From NCBI RefSeq assembly GCF_002201535.1, contig NZ_NIWW01000009.1:62001-126000 (forward strand): a DNA stretch of 64,000 nt. The letters run 5' to 3'. A program made the position numbers and the translations under genes. Within the stretch, counting starts at the first letter, position 1; each line of letters begins with the position of its first letter. Of this stretch, positions 45,081 to 53,400 are shown one piece after another. Source of the stretch: Lacimicrobium sp. SS2-24. GTDB taxonomy: Bacteria; Pseudomonadota; Gammaproteobacteria; Enterobacterales; Alteromonadaceae. Below the pieces are notes generated by a model, which saw nothing but the letters and a program-made list of their open reading frames with translations, was not told where the DNA came from and searched no databases.

Positions 45081-45093
45081 AATCAGGCTGATT
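45081..45093. promoter_or_regulatory. Palindrome upstream of the TetR gene; possible autoregulatory operator
   Basis: AATCAG-G-CTGATT, a perfect 13-base dyad 32 bases upstream of the tetR-like start. TetR repressors commonly bind such dyads near their own promoter. Short; inference. Confidence 0.3.
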
Positions 45094-45152
45094 AAGCAAT
45101 AATCACCAGCCTAGCCCTAATCTGAAACAATGAAAACCCTATTGTGGATACA

Positions 45153-46028
45153 TCACAGCGCTTTTACTTTAAACCCCCGCTGCTGGAATTGAGGTATCAG
45201 ACCATCCTCACCGGGTAAATGGAGGGCCCCCACCAGCACAAAATAAGTGTGGGGTGTATCAAACAAAACCAGCAATTGTCGCATCCACTCTGTATTTCGC
45301 TTTTTTATCAGCGTGTCATAAACCTGAGGATAGTGTCCTTGCATTGGCGCGATACCGAGGCGCTCCAACTGCTGCAGATCTCCGTTTTGCCATGCAGCGC
45401 GAAGCAGTGCCAGGCTGTCTGACATCTCATCGATTTCGTTCAGGGTAAACTGTATGAATTGATCCGGGTTTTCACTGCCCATATTAACCACAAATGCCAG
45501 TTGCTGTTCAGGGGTTTCCAATTCGCTGACAGGTTTATTATCGGCTTGGGCCCTCAGGAAAAAATGGTTATCCACCCCCGCCTCAGTCAGACCCAGACGC
45601 TGTAATTCCTGCATTGTTAATGTCAGTGCAACCAGTGCAGGCTTCGCTGACTTAAAAGCGTCAGGTGGCAGCCCCTTCTCTTTCAGCACAGCCTGCAGTG
45701 CAGCATAGGTAGCGGGGCGTAACAAATCAGACAGTTGCTGTCCATCCTGTAACGAAAATCCGTCCGCCATAGCCTGCTGGAATGAGGGCGAAGTCAAAGC
45801 CTGCTGATCCGTTTCAAAAACCAACCGCTGAGATTGTGCATAGGCGTATTGATAAGCGGCATCCAGAGGGTAATCCTGTTCACTCAGCAGGTGCAATGTT
45901 CCGGCCAGATACAGGACGTTGCCTTTGGGTGACGTCACTTCCCATACTGCTGCGGCCTGAGCCACACTGGTCCACAAGCACATTGATATCGCTGACAACA
46001 GGATGCGTGTCATCGCTTTAATATACAT
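45153..46028 (-). CDS. TraB/GumN-family protein (secreted)
   Basis: TraB/GumN-domain protein, possibly a metal-dependent peptidase-like fold. The 291-residue precursor has a signal peptide (to about AQA, residue 25) and the two GxxH motifs of the family: LAGTLHLL near the N terminus and LVGALHLPGEDGL near the end, plus FETDQQ in the first third. The ATG at 46028 overlaps the end of the DUF445 gene; the ATG at 46013 is an alternative. Likely co-transcribed with DUF445. Confidence 0.82.
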   Translation of the reverse strand: MYIKAMTRILLSAISMCLWTSVAQAAAVWEVTSPKGNVLYLAGTLHLLSEQDYPLDAAYQYAYAQSQRLVFETDQQALTSPSFQQAMADGFSLQDGQQLSDLLRPATYAALQAVLKEKGLPPDAFKSAKPALVALTLTMQELQRLGLTEAGVDNHFFLRAQADNKPVSELETPEQQLAFVVNMGSENPDQFIQFTLNEIDEMSDSLALLRAAWQNGDLQQLERLGIAPMQGHYPQVYDTLIKKRNTEWMRQLLVLFDTPHTYFVLVGALHLPGEDGLIPQFQQRGFKVKAL

Positions 46029-46033
46029 AAGGT

Positions 46034-47245
46034 TCAGCCACCGAAGACGAAGTACAGTTGCGCAAAACCCGCCAGCATCCCCAGTATTGCGCCAACCACG
46101 ATCAACTTCCATTCATCCTGCTTATAAGCAGGACGCAACACCCCTTCAAACTCTTCGGGTGTCAGGCCTTCCATTTTTACGCACAGATCATCACCGATAT
46201 TCAATGCCTCATTGGCATAGTCATGGGCGTAGCGCAGAAACTTATCGGAATCCTCAAACAAACGCTGAACCGCCAGCTCTTTCATACGGAAATAGTCCTG
46301 CGATCCTACGCTCAGTGCAAAGTAGGGCTGTGCAACCGCTACATAACGTTCAATGGCATCATTGACGTGCAACTCGATCAGTTCCAGCAGTTGCGCCGAA
46401 CCGGAACCTTTGAGCACAGCATGCGTAATCGTCTGAGAATTCAGCAGCCGCTGCTGAATGATATCGGAGTAGACCCTGGAGACTTCTTTTTGGCGCTTAA
46501 GAAACATGCCCTGAAAGGTGAAGATACCCACTTTAGTGGGTCTTTTGGGCTCAAATATGATTTTGATGGCTATCCAGTTGGTGGCGTAGCCCACGACCAG
46601 CCCGCCCAAAGGCAGAATCCACCAGAACTGGTAAAAATACCATACCACCATGGTTGGCAGACCGAAGAGAAAGCCAAAATACAAACCGGAGCGCTCGATA
46701 AAAGGAAATTCCCGGGCTCCGGCTTTGAGGAAGATCTCATTGATCAGCTCAGGATCGTCTGAGAGGTGTTCGACGACCAACTCGCGGATATCCAGGATTT
46801 CCCCTACATTTTGCTGAAAATCTCTGACCATTTTTGCCACAACGTTGGGCACATCCAGCTCGATGCGGGCATACACCAGGTTCTTACCCTGCACCGGTAA
46901 TGCTGACCAGAGTGTTGGCGCTGATTCCTGCATCACATCATTAACAATCCGCCTGAGTACCTGTTTCAGACGTCGCTGAATGGCGAGAGTAAGCTGCTCT
47001 GCATCCAGACGATTAACGATCTCCTCGACGCTCAGAAGCTTCCCCAAAACCAGTTCCACTTCAATTTCAGCCATCTTACGGCGCTTAGCCGGAATCAGTC
47101 CCTGCCAGCCAAAAAAAGGCCGAATCCCCACAAACTCCAACGGATAAAACATCATTTTGACCGCCAGATAGTTGGTAAACCAGCCCACGAAAGCACTGAT
47201 GATCGGGATCAACAAAAGGATCAATAATTCAACATTCCATTCCAT
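46034..47245 (-). CDS. DUF445-family membrane protein
   Basis: A 403-residue membrane protein of the DUF445 (YheB/YjiN) group. It has an N-terminal hydrophobic segment followed by WFTNYLAVKMMFYPLEFVGIRPFFGWQGLIPAKRRKMA, which is the family hallmark, a central membrane pair (about 185-220, containing the repeat-like YATNWIAIKIIFEPKRPTKVGIFTFQGMFLKRQ) and a C-terminal helix. Function unknown. It stands upstream of the TraB-like gene and probably shares its transcript. Confidence 0.88.
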   Translation of the reverse strand: MEWNVELLILLLIPIISAFVGWFTNYLAVKMMFYPLEFVGIRPFFGWQGLIPAKRRKMAEIEVELVLGKLLSVEEIVNRLDAEQLTLAIQRRLKQVLRRIVNDVMQESAPTLWSALPVQGKNLVYARIELDVPNVVAKMVRDFQQNVGEILDIRELVVEHLSDDPELINEIFLKAGAREFPFIERSGLYFGFLFGLPTMVVWYFYQFWWILPLGGLVVGYATNWIAIKIIFEPKRPTKVGIFTFQGMFLKRQKEVSRVYSDIIQQRLLNSQTITHAVLKGSGSAQLLELIELHVNDAIERYVAVAQPYFALSVGSQDYFRMKELAVQRLFEDSDKFLRYAHDYANEALNIGDDLCVKMEGLTPEEFEGVLRPAYKQDEWKLIVVGAILGMLAGFAQLYFVFGG

Positions 47246-47288
47246 ATCAGCTCTGTAGCGCCTATTATTATTAGGGTCGGGTCAGGGC

Positions 47289-47309
47289 GAGTTGACCGGG
47301 TATCAACTC
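47289..47309. repeat. Inverted repeat upstream of the DUF445 gene
   Basis: GAGTTGA-CCGGGTA-TCAACTC, seven perfect pairs, 44 bases before the DUF445 start. It could be an operator or a leader hairpin. Confidence 0.3.
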
Positions 47310-47461
47310 AGGCTAACCACTGAAATTAGAATGGTCAATCTAAAAGCATGAACCTATTGCAATAAGTCTGCGTATTCACACCATTCCGCGGAATTAGGTT
47401 GTCCTTTCAAATTATTTAGCGTGAAATCAGTATTATTGATAAACCATCCAGGCAGCAGTAA

Positions 47462-48946
47462 ATGGCCATGAAAAACACTCTTCAAAAGCTGGAACACACC
47501 ATCGCCACAGCGCAAAGCTATGCGGAATTTCTGCAAGCCAGCCTGGAGCATGACCGTTTGTCTGGCGCCGATGCATGGAAGGCGGAAGATAAATCCCGGG
47601 ATTATGACTATAAACTGATACGAAAACGTGTTCAGCGCATGAAAGACGCCCGGACCCGCAACGATGCACCTGGTCTGATGTTTATTCTTCATGAAGGCAT
47701 ACACGGCAACCTGGGCAATATTGCCAATCCTGACCTGACCCATTACTGCAAAGTGGGCACAAAGCACCTTATTCAGGAGTTTCTCGACGAAGTCTGCGCA
47801 GCGCTCGATTTTATTTATGCCGCCGATGAGCAGGATATCGACTTCCATGAAAAATTGTCTTTCTTTGAGGAAACGGCCTTTGCCTATGGTCAGAGTTGTC
47901 TGATGCTCAGTGGTGGGGCCGGCCTGGGATTTTTTCATTGTGGCGTCGTACGTTCATTGATTGAGCACGACTTGTTGCCAGAGGTCATCTCTGGGGCCAG
48001 TGCTGGCTCTATTATTGCGGCTCTGGTTGCCACCCGAACCGATCAACAGCTGCTGGAACTGCTCACTGCCGAAAATATCCACCAGCGGTTCCAGAAATGG
48101 AGTACCTGGCGTGGTCCCGGTAAAGGGAGCTGGCTGGACAGCACGAATCTGGAAAACGCACTGATAGAACTCTTCGATTTGATCACCTTCGAGGATGCGT
48201 ATAATCTCACCGGACGCAAAGTCACCATCACCGTATCGCCGGCAGATTTACATCAGTATTCACGGTTACTGAATGCGAAAACCTCACCGAATGCCATTAT
48301 TACTCAGGCTGTGCGTGCATCGTGCGCCATTCCCTGGGTATTTTCCCCGGTTCAATTGAAAGCCCGCAACCAGGCCGGCGAAATTGTTCCTTATATCCCT
48401 AATCGCAAATTCGCCGATGGCTCATTGATGGCGGATATGCCTTTCAACCGGCTGGCCCGTCTGTATGGTGTCAACCACAGCATCGTCAGCCAGACCAATC
48501 CTCTGGCAGTGCCCTTTTTATCGCGCACCAAACAGCGCAGCAAGGGGCTGTTCTCATTAACCAAGAAACATCTGGTCAATCTGGCGAAAAGCAACAGCGT
48601 GTATGCCTTTGATGTAATGGAAAACCTGATCCCCGGGCGCGCCACGAAACTGGGCATTCATAAGCTGCGCTCGATTATCGACCAGCAATATGTGGGCGAC
48701 ATTAATATTCTGCCTGAACGAGGGTTGGGGAGCCTGAAATACCTGTTAACCAATCCCACCGAGGATGGATTAAGGGCCCTTATCCGGGCGGGCGAAAAGG
48801 CGACCTGGCCTCAGCTTGATTTAATTGAGCGCAGTACCAAAATCAGTAAGACTTTTAATCATTACCTGAAGCGCCTGAAAACCCGGGAAGCGCGCATTTT
48901 GTCTGGCCAGGAAGTCAGACCAAAGCTGGCGAATACCGGCAGTTAG
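47462..48946 (+). CDS. Patatin-like phospholipase with DUF3336 domain
   Basis: Serine lipase-type protein related to yeast triacylglycerol lipases. The 494-residue protein has an N-terminal DUF3336-like helical region (about 1-140) and a patatin domain (about 145-345) with the glycine-rich oxyanion loop SGGAGLGFFHCGVV, the nucleophile GASAGS (Ser at about 182) and the catalytic Asp in DGSLMAD. Start ATG at 47462 or 47468. No signal peptide, so cytoplasmic; lipid droplets or storage granules are plausible substrates given the neighbouring WS/DGAT and phasins. Confidence 0.88.
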   Translation: MAMKNTLQKLEHTIATAQSYAEFLQASLEHDRLSGADAWKAEDKSRDYDYKLIRKRVQRMKDARTRNDAPGLMFILHEGIHGNLGNIANPDLTHYCKVGTKHLIQEFLDEVCAALDFIYAADEQDIDFHEKLSFFEETAFAYGQSCLMLSGGAGLGFFHCGVVRSLIEHDLLPEVISGASAGSIIAALVATRTDQQLLELLTAENIHQRFQKWSTWRGPGKGSWLDSTNLENALIELFDLITFEDAYNLTGRKVTITVSPADLHQYSRLLNAKTSPNAIITQAVRASCAIPWVFSPVQLKARNQAGEIVPYIPNRKFADGSLMADMPFNRLARLYGVNHSIVSQTNPLAVPFLSRTKQRSKGLFSLTKKHLVNLAKSNSVYAFDVMENLIPGRATKLGIHKLRSIIDQQYVGDINILPERGLGSLKYLLTNPTEDGLRALIRAGEKATWPQLDLIERSTKISKTFNHYLKRLKTREARILSGQEVRPKLANTGS

Positions 48947-49063
48947 CCCAGTGCAATTAATGGGCAACCACTAGCGCCGCTGCCTTGCCGCCTTTACAGT
49001 CCAACTGCGGGCCTTGTGTGGTCATAACACTAAGGCAATGGCGCAACCACTTGTACCCAGGTT

Positions 49064-49522
49064 TCACTCTTGTATTTGCTCTGTGATATCCAGCAATGCC
49101 GGCTCCATGAGCCGATAGACCCAGGCTGACTGACCACTTTTAAGTGTCAGCTTTACTCTTTCGTACCGCACGCCAAGGCGTTCATAGCGATCCAGATCTC
49201 TAAGCTCCTCGGCGTTGACATGAATAACAACACCCGGCGTAGTAGCTCCCTTACTGGGCTCAATGTTAAGTGCCTGCTTACGGTAGCCTGGTAACTCAGC
49301 CGGCTCGGCTTTACCGGCGCGCCCCATAACCAGCCAGCGTACCCAACGATGTGTAAGCGTGCCGTAAACAAACACGGGGTGGCGCACATTGTCCTCAATA
49401 ACAGGCAGCCCTTTGGGCGGTGTATAACCATATGAGCTGGCAAAGGTAAACCAAAGGTAAGCCAAGCCCGCTGTCAGCAGCACTGCAATTGAAATGATGA
49501 GGTATCGTACAGATCGTTTCAT
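49064..49522 (-). CDS. Gamma-glutamylcyclotransferase-like (AIG2) protein with membrane anchor
   Basis: A 152-residue protein: a hydrophobic N-terminal segment (about residues 5-27, anchor or signal) and a GGCT-like domain starting HPVFVYGTLTHRWVRWLVMG, with the YGTL motif and a Glu-rich end (DRYERLGVRYERVKL). The ATG at 49522 was chosen; an open frame runs to 49645 without a good start. The substrate is unknown: the family includes several small cyclotransferases. Confidence 0.75.
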   Translation of the reverse strand: MKRSVRYLIISIAVLLTAGLAYLWFTFASSYGYTPPKGLPVIEDNVRHPVFVYGTLTHRWVRWLVMGRAGKAEPAELPGYRKQALNIEPSKGATTPGVVIHVNAEELRDLDRYERLGVRYERVKLTLKSGQSAWVYRLMEPALLDITEQIQE

Positions 49523-49710
49523 GGCAACTATCTTCTTTGGGTCTGGGCACATTCTGTCAGACAGGGCCCAAACATTGTCATAGATTCGTACCATTTTCCA
49601 TTTGCGCTGACTGCGCTCTTCAAAAGATGGTTGCGCCAGTGGCACATACGCCGCTTACCTAAGGCCGGCATTCTCCAAAAAAAGATCTTAAAATCTGCAC
49701 CTTATGGGCG

Positions 49711-50487
49711 TTACCCTTCAGGCATTTTCTCATAAGCCTGGATATAGTTAACCGATTCACTGGCACAGCACCGCCAGCGCTGTGTGAAAGGGTTAAAACG
49801 CATGCCCGTGCTAGCAAGCTGGCGAGTATGGTGGGCTTCGGCCATGGTTCTTAATTCGTCGGGTTTGACAAAAAAACGCCAGTCATGGGTCCCGCGGGGC
49901 AGGTAGTTCATGACATACTCGGCCCCGATGATGGCCACAACAAAACTCTTCAGGGTTCGATTTAAGGTAGCCAACAACAGTAATCCACCGGGCCTGACCA
50001 ACTGACAACAGTCATCAATCAGTTGCTTTTGATCCGGCACATGTTCAACCACCTCAGCATTGATCACCACATCAAATTGCCTTTTTTGTACGAGCAGTTC
50101 GCTGGCAAGACCATGACGGTACTCAACACTCACGCCCTGTTTTTCAGCATGACGTTTTGCCACTTCAATACTGACGCCACTGGCGTCAATTCCGGTCACG
50201 GTGGCGCCACTGAGCGCGAGCGGCTCTGCCAATAATCCCCCGCCACAACCAATGTCCAATATTTCCAGCCCCTCCAATGACCCGGATTCTGCGTCCTGAT
50301 GATGAACATGGCGTTGAATCTGTTGCTTAATCCAGTGTAATCGCGTCTGATTAAAAGCTAATACTGTTTTAAATTTCCCACTGGGATCCCACCATGCCTC
50401 AGCTAAGGCATTAAATTTTTCGATCTCCTTTACCGAGACATTGGCGTGGTTATCCATTGGCGGTTGTAACCGACTTTTATCTAACAT
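49711..50487 (-). CDS. ubiG: UbiG-type O-methyltransferase (ubiquinone biosynthesis)
   Basis: SAM-dependent methyltransferase that does both O-methylations of ubiquinone synthesis. The 258-residue protein has the SAM motif LDIGCGGGLLAEPLALSGATVTGID (about 75-99), EVVEHV, and the C-terminal YLPRGTHDWRFFVKPDELRT and ITGLHY-like RFNPFTQRW patterns of UbiG. It resembles E. coli UbiG throughout but has a longer N terminus. ATG at 50487 is used; a GTG at 50502 and an ATG at 50457 are possible. Confidence 0.9.
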   Translation of the reverse strand: MLDKSRLQPPMDNHANVSVKEIEKFNALAEAWWDPSGKFKTVLAFNQTRLHWIKQQIQRHVHHQDAESGSLEGLEILDIGCGGGLLAEPLALSGATVTGIDASGVSIEVAKRHAEKQGVSVEYRHGLASELLVQKRQFDVVINAEVVEHVPDQKQLIDDCCQLVRPGGLLLLATLNRTLKSFVVAIIGAEYVMNYLPRGTHDWRFFVKPDELRTMAEAHHTRQLASTGMRFNPFTQRWRCCASESVNYIQAYEKMPEG

Positions 50488-50587
50488 CTTATTCTGCTTC
50501 ACTGTCTGTGTATGAAGACCATAAGGTGAGAACCTTTAGTCTGCACGTTTAGTCATTTGATACGTAAAATCCAACAGAGGGATTACT

Positions 50588-50947
50588 ATGGCAAGGATAA
50601 AAAATGTATTGGGACAACCGTTGCAGTTGTGTTGTGGTAATGGTGGCTTCACCCGGGAAGGCTTTTGCTACGTGCCAGCGAGCGATATCGGTAATCACAG
50701 TGTCTGTGCCATTATGACCGATGCCTTTCTTCAATATTCCCGGGCGCAGGGCAATGACCTGATGACGCCGAATCCGCTATACGACTTTCCGGGCCTCAAG
50801 GCAGGGGATCGATGGTGCTTGTGCGCAGGGCGCTGGTTGCAAGCAGAACAGGCGGGCGTTGCCCCACCCGTCATCCTGGCTGCCGTCAACGAGGCCGCAT
50901 TGTCAGTGATACCGATTGAAACCCTGCAACGCTATGCCGCTTCTTAA
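50588..50947 (+). CDS. DUF2237-family protein
   Basis: A 119-residue conserved protein. The family pattern is clear: KNVLGQPLQLC, FCYVPASDIGNHSVCAIMTDAFLQYS, GNDLMTPNPLYDFPGLKAGDRWCLCAGRW and APPVILAAVNEAAL. Function unknown. GAGGG stands before the ATG at 50588. A single gene followed by a strong terminator. Confidence 0.88.
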   Translation: MARIKNVLGQPLQLCCGNGGFTREGFCYVPASDIGNHSVCAIMTDAFLQYSRAQGNDLMTPNPLYDFPGLKAGDRWCLCAGRWLQAEQAGVAPPVILAAVNEAALSVIPIETLQRYAAS

Positions 50948-50972
50948 TACCCTATGCCTGAACCGGGGGCAT

Positions 50973-51004
50973 AAAAAAAGCCCGCAGGCTAACGGGCTTT
51001 TTTA
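50973..51004. terminator. Bidirectional intrinsic terminator
   Basis: AAAAAAAGCCCG-CAGGCTAA-CGGGCTTTTTTT, convergent genes on either side; T runs of at least seven on both strands. Confidence 0.9.
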
Positions 51005-51019
51005 AGGTTTATTCTGATA

Positions 51020-51610
51020 TCAGCTGTTACTGCCGCGCTTGGAGGCTGTACTGGCTGATTTAGTGCCGCTGGCACTGCTGCGACGCGTCGTCGTTTTACG
51101 CTGCGTGCCGGAGCCCTTGCTACTCGCCGAAGAGCGGGTGTTACCGCTCGATTGGCTTTTACTGGTGCTGGCCGTGCTGGTTGTCTTCTTAGCACTGGAG
51201 GTGCCCGTTGATGCGGAGGCACTCTTGCTAGCCGCTGATTTTGCTGCAGCAGTCTTTTTGGCCTGCTCGGCTTTTTTCTGCTCCTGCTCCACGTTTTTGA
51301 CCAGTGCTTCGAGCGTGTTCAGAGCTTGGTTCAGCTTATCCGTAGCCTGCTCCAATTGTTGCTGCCCTGGATTGAGGCTGGCACGAATTGCTGCCAGTCT
51401 CTGCTCCAGCCATGCAGGCGGTTGCAAGCGTTTCTTCAGATCGGCTTCCACCAGCTGTCCACGGCTAACCAGACTATCCAGGGTCGAGCCGGTGCCTTCA
51501 ACCAGTTGATCGAGCTTTTCCGCCGCCACATCCCGACCAGCATCGTAACTTCCCAGTCCTGCCAACCAAGTATTGCGCCCGTTTTTTTCGATTTTCTTGA
51601 CTGTCTTCAC
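51020..51610 (-). CDS. Phasin-like protein with Ser/Thr/Lys-rich tail
   Basis: Granule-associated phasin type, 196 residues. Start GTG at 51610, with AGGAG upstream. The first 110 residues have the phasin pattern (RNTWLAGLGSYDAGRDVA, LDQLVEGTGSTLDSLVSRGQLVE) and a coiled-coil stretch; the last 85 residues are low-complexity Ser, Thr, Lys and Ala, as in PhaF-like proteins that bind both granules and DNA. It is directly downstream of the second phasin gene. Binding to granules or nucleoid is inferred from family resemblance. Confidence 0.78.
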   Translation of the reverse strand: MKTVKKIEKNGRNTWLAGLGSYDAGRDVAAEKLDQLVEGTGSTLDSLVSRGQLVEADLKKRLQPPAWLEQRLAAIRASLNPGQQQLEQATDKLNQALNTLEALVKNVEQEQKKAEQAKKTAAAKSAASKSASASTGTSSAKKTTSTASTSKSQSSGNTRSSASSKGSGTQRKTTTRRSSASGTKSASTASKRGSNS

Positions 51611-51713
51611 CAAAACTCTCCTTTTAAGTCGGTCTGATTCGCCGTTACCCGTTGGCACGGCGATAACATTCAGCCACTCCCTGGCACGTTCTCCATTGCT
51701 TCAGATAGTGCTC

Positions 51714-52073
51714 TTACTTCTGCTTTTCGGCCAGAGTGGCTACAGCAGCAGTCAGCGCATCAATGCGTGCAGACAGTTCATCAACTTTCTGCTCCATTTC
51801 TGGCTTGTCCAGGCCGAGCTTCTGACGAACTTCGGCAACGCGGGCTTCAACGTTCGTTTTAGCCTTGATTTTGCCTTTCGCTTCGGTTTCCAATTTGGTA
51901 CCTTTAGCTACCAGTTCATCAAACATTTTTGATGCGTCGGCATTGAGCTTTTCGTAACGTCCCTGAACTTCGTCCAGGCTCTTACCATAGGCACCCAGGC
52001 CTGCCAGCCAGATTTTACGGGCAAAGTCTTCGGCGTCGTTTACTGTGTTTTTAATGCTGTCTAATTTAGTCAT
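51714..52073 (-). CDS. Phasin family protein
   Basis: Small amphipathic protein that coats polyester granules. The 119-residue protein starts MTKLDSIKNTVNDAEDFARKIWLAGLGAYGKSLDEVQ, matching the phasin pattern and its own neighbour at 51610, and ends with a helical heptad stretch (VDELSARIDALTAAVATL). GGAGA precedes the ATG. The shared WLAGLGxY motif with the other phasin suggests duplication. No polyester synthase is in the window. Confidence 0.85.
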   Translation of the reverse strand: MTKLDSIKNTVNDAEDFARKIWLAGLGAYGKSLDEVQGRYEKLNADASKMFDELVAKGTKLETEAKGKIKAKTNVEARVAEVRQKLGLDKPEMEQKVDELSARIDALTAAVATLAEKQK

Positions 52074-52434
52074 GGTTGGTCTCCGTTATGTATCAACGAT
52101 GCTAAGATTACGCTGCCAAATTAGAATCCGCATACTAACTGTACAATTTTTCCTGAAATCTGCAGAAATAAAACTTATCTCATTGATAAATATAGATTTA
52201 AAAATTCTTGTTTTTATCACTCCGGACTGAGTTGTAACATTCTTTGTCGACGTGGGAACTGCGCTTCGAATTCGCTCTCCAAGTCATCGCAGAGAATACA
52301 TATCGCCACGTTCACCTTGGATTACGGGTAAATGACCCCATAACAACTGGCTAATCATGCCGGTTTAACGCAAGCTCATGTCGCTACATGTGACAAACAA
52401 TAAGCTAAAAAGCACAACACGATTTGGAAGGGCA
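52074..52434. other. Intergenic region between the phasin and MoxR genes
   Basis: Divergent promoter region of 361 bases. It contains a minus-strand promoter for the phasin genes (below) and AT-rich sequence; no coding frame is credible. The MoxR promoter cannot be pinned down. Confidence 0.5.
52118..52146 (-). promoter_or_regulatory. Predicted phasin promoter
   Basis: On the minus strand TTGTAC (52141-52146), 17 bases, TAATTT (52118-52123), about 45 bases upstream of the ATG at 52073. Confidence 0.35.
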
Positions 52435-53391
52435 ATGGCAGTAGAACAATTTAAGCAACTTCAACGTTATCTGGATGCCCAGGTTCTGGGCCAATCCACC
52501 CTCACCCGCAATATCCTGATTGCCTTGCTGGCAGATGGGCATCTCTTGGTTGAAGGCCCACCCGGATTGGCGAAAACCCGTGCGGTAAACGCTCTGGCCA
52601 AGGGTATAGAAGGAGACTTTCACCGTGTTCAGTTTACACCGGATTTGTTGCCCGCTGATCTGACCGGTACTGATATCTATCGCCCGGAAGACGGCTCTTT
52701 CGTATTCCAGCAAGGTCCCTTATTTCATAACCTGGTGTTGGCCGATGAAATCAACCGCGCCCCGGCGAAAGTGCAGTCTGCCCTGCTCGAAGCCATGGCA
52801 GAGCGACAAATCACCGTGGGCAATAAGACCTATGCGTTGCCGCCGTTGTTTCTGGTGATGGCAACACAGAACCCCATTGAGCAGGAGGGTACCTACCCCT
52901 TGCCTGAAGCCCAACTAGACCGCTTTTTGATGCATCTGGAAATTGATTATCCCGGGGCCGAGACGGAACTTGAGATTCTGCGTCTTACCCGCAACGAAGC
53001 TTTGCACCTTAAGCAAGTCGCCGCGCCTAACCTGAAGCAAGAAGATATCTTCGCCGCCAGAGAAGAGGTGCTGCAGATTCACCTGGCCGAGGCATTGGAG
53101 CAGTATCTGGTGCAACTCATCATGGCGACACGGTTACCTGAGAAGCTGGACGAAGAATTAGCCGGCTGGATTGAATTTGGCGCCAGCCCCCGCGCAACCA
53201 TTTCTCTTGACCGCTGCGCGCGCGCACATGCCTGGCTGGCGGGTCGCGACTTTGTAGGTCCTGATGATATTCAGGCGGTGTTTGCCAATGTTCTGCGTCA
53301 TCGCTTATTGCTCAGCTATGAGGCTGAGGCGCAGGGCATTACCGCAAATACTGTCCTGGCCCGAATCCTGGAACTGGTTCCGGTACCATAG
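52435..53391 (+). CDS. MoxR-family AAA+ ATPase
   Basis: MoxR AAA+ chaperone-type ATPase that works with von Willebrand factor A proteins. The 318-residue protein has Walker A GPPGLAKTRAV (about residues 41-51), Walker B LVLADEINRAP and the sensor ATQNPIEQEGTYPLPEAQLDRF. ATG at 52435 is preferred, GGAAGG upstream. First gene of the Bat operon. Confidence 0.92.
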   Translation: MAVEQFKQLQRYLDAQVLGQSTLTRNILIALLADGHLLVEGPPGLAKTRAVNALAKGIEGDFHRVQFTPDLLPADLTGTDIYRPEDGSFVFQQGPLFHNLVLADEINRAPAKVQSALLEAMAERQITVGNKTYALPPLFLVMATQNPIEQEGTYPLPEAQLDRFLMHLEIDYPGAETELEILRLTRNEALHLKQVAAPNLKQEDIFAAREEVLQIHLAEALEQYLVQLIMATRLPEKLDEELAGWIEFGASPRATISLDRCARAHAWLAGRDFVGPDDIQAVFANVLRHRLLLSYEAEAQGITANTVLARILELVPVP

Positions 53392-53400
53392 GAGTTGTCT

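Noticed and set aside
47354-47938. Minus-strand frame of 194 codons
   Set aside because: It is antisense to the patatin-like gene, whose catalytic motifs are intact in the other frame.
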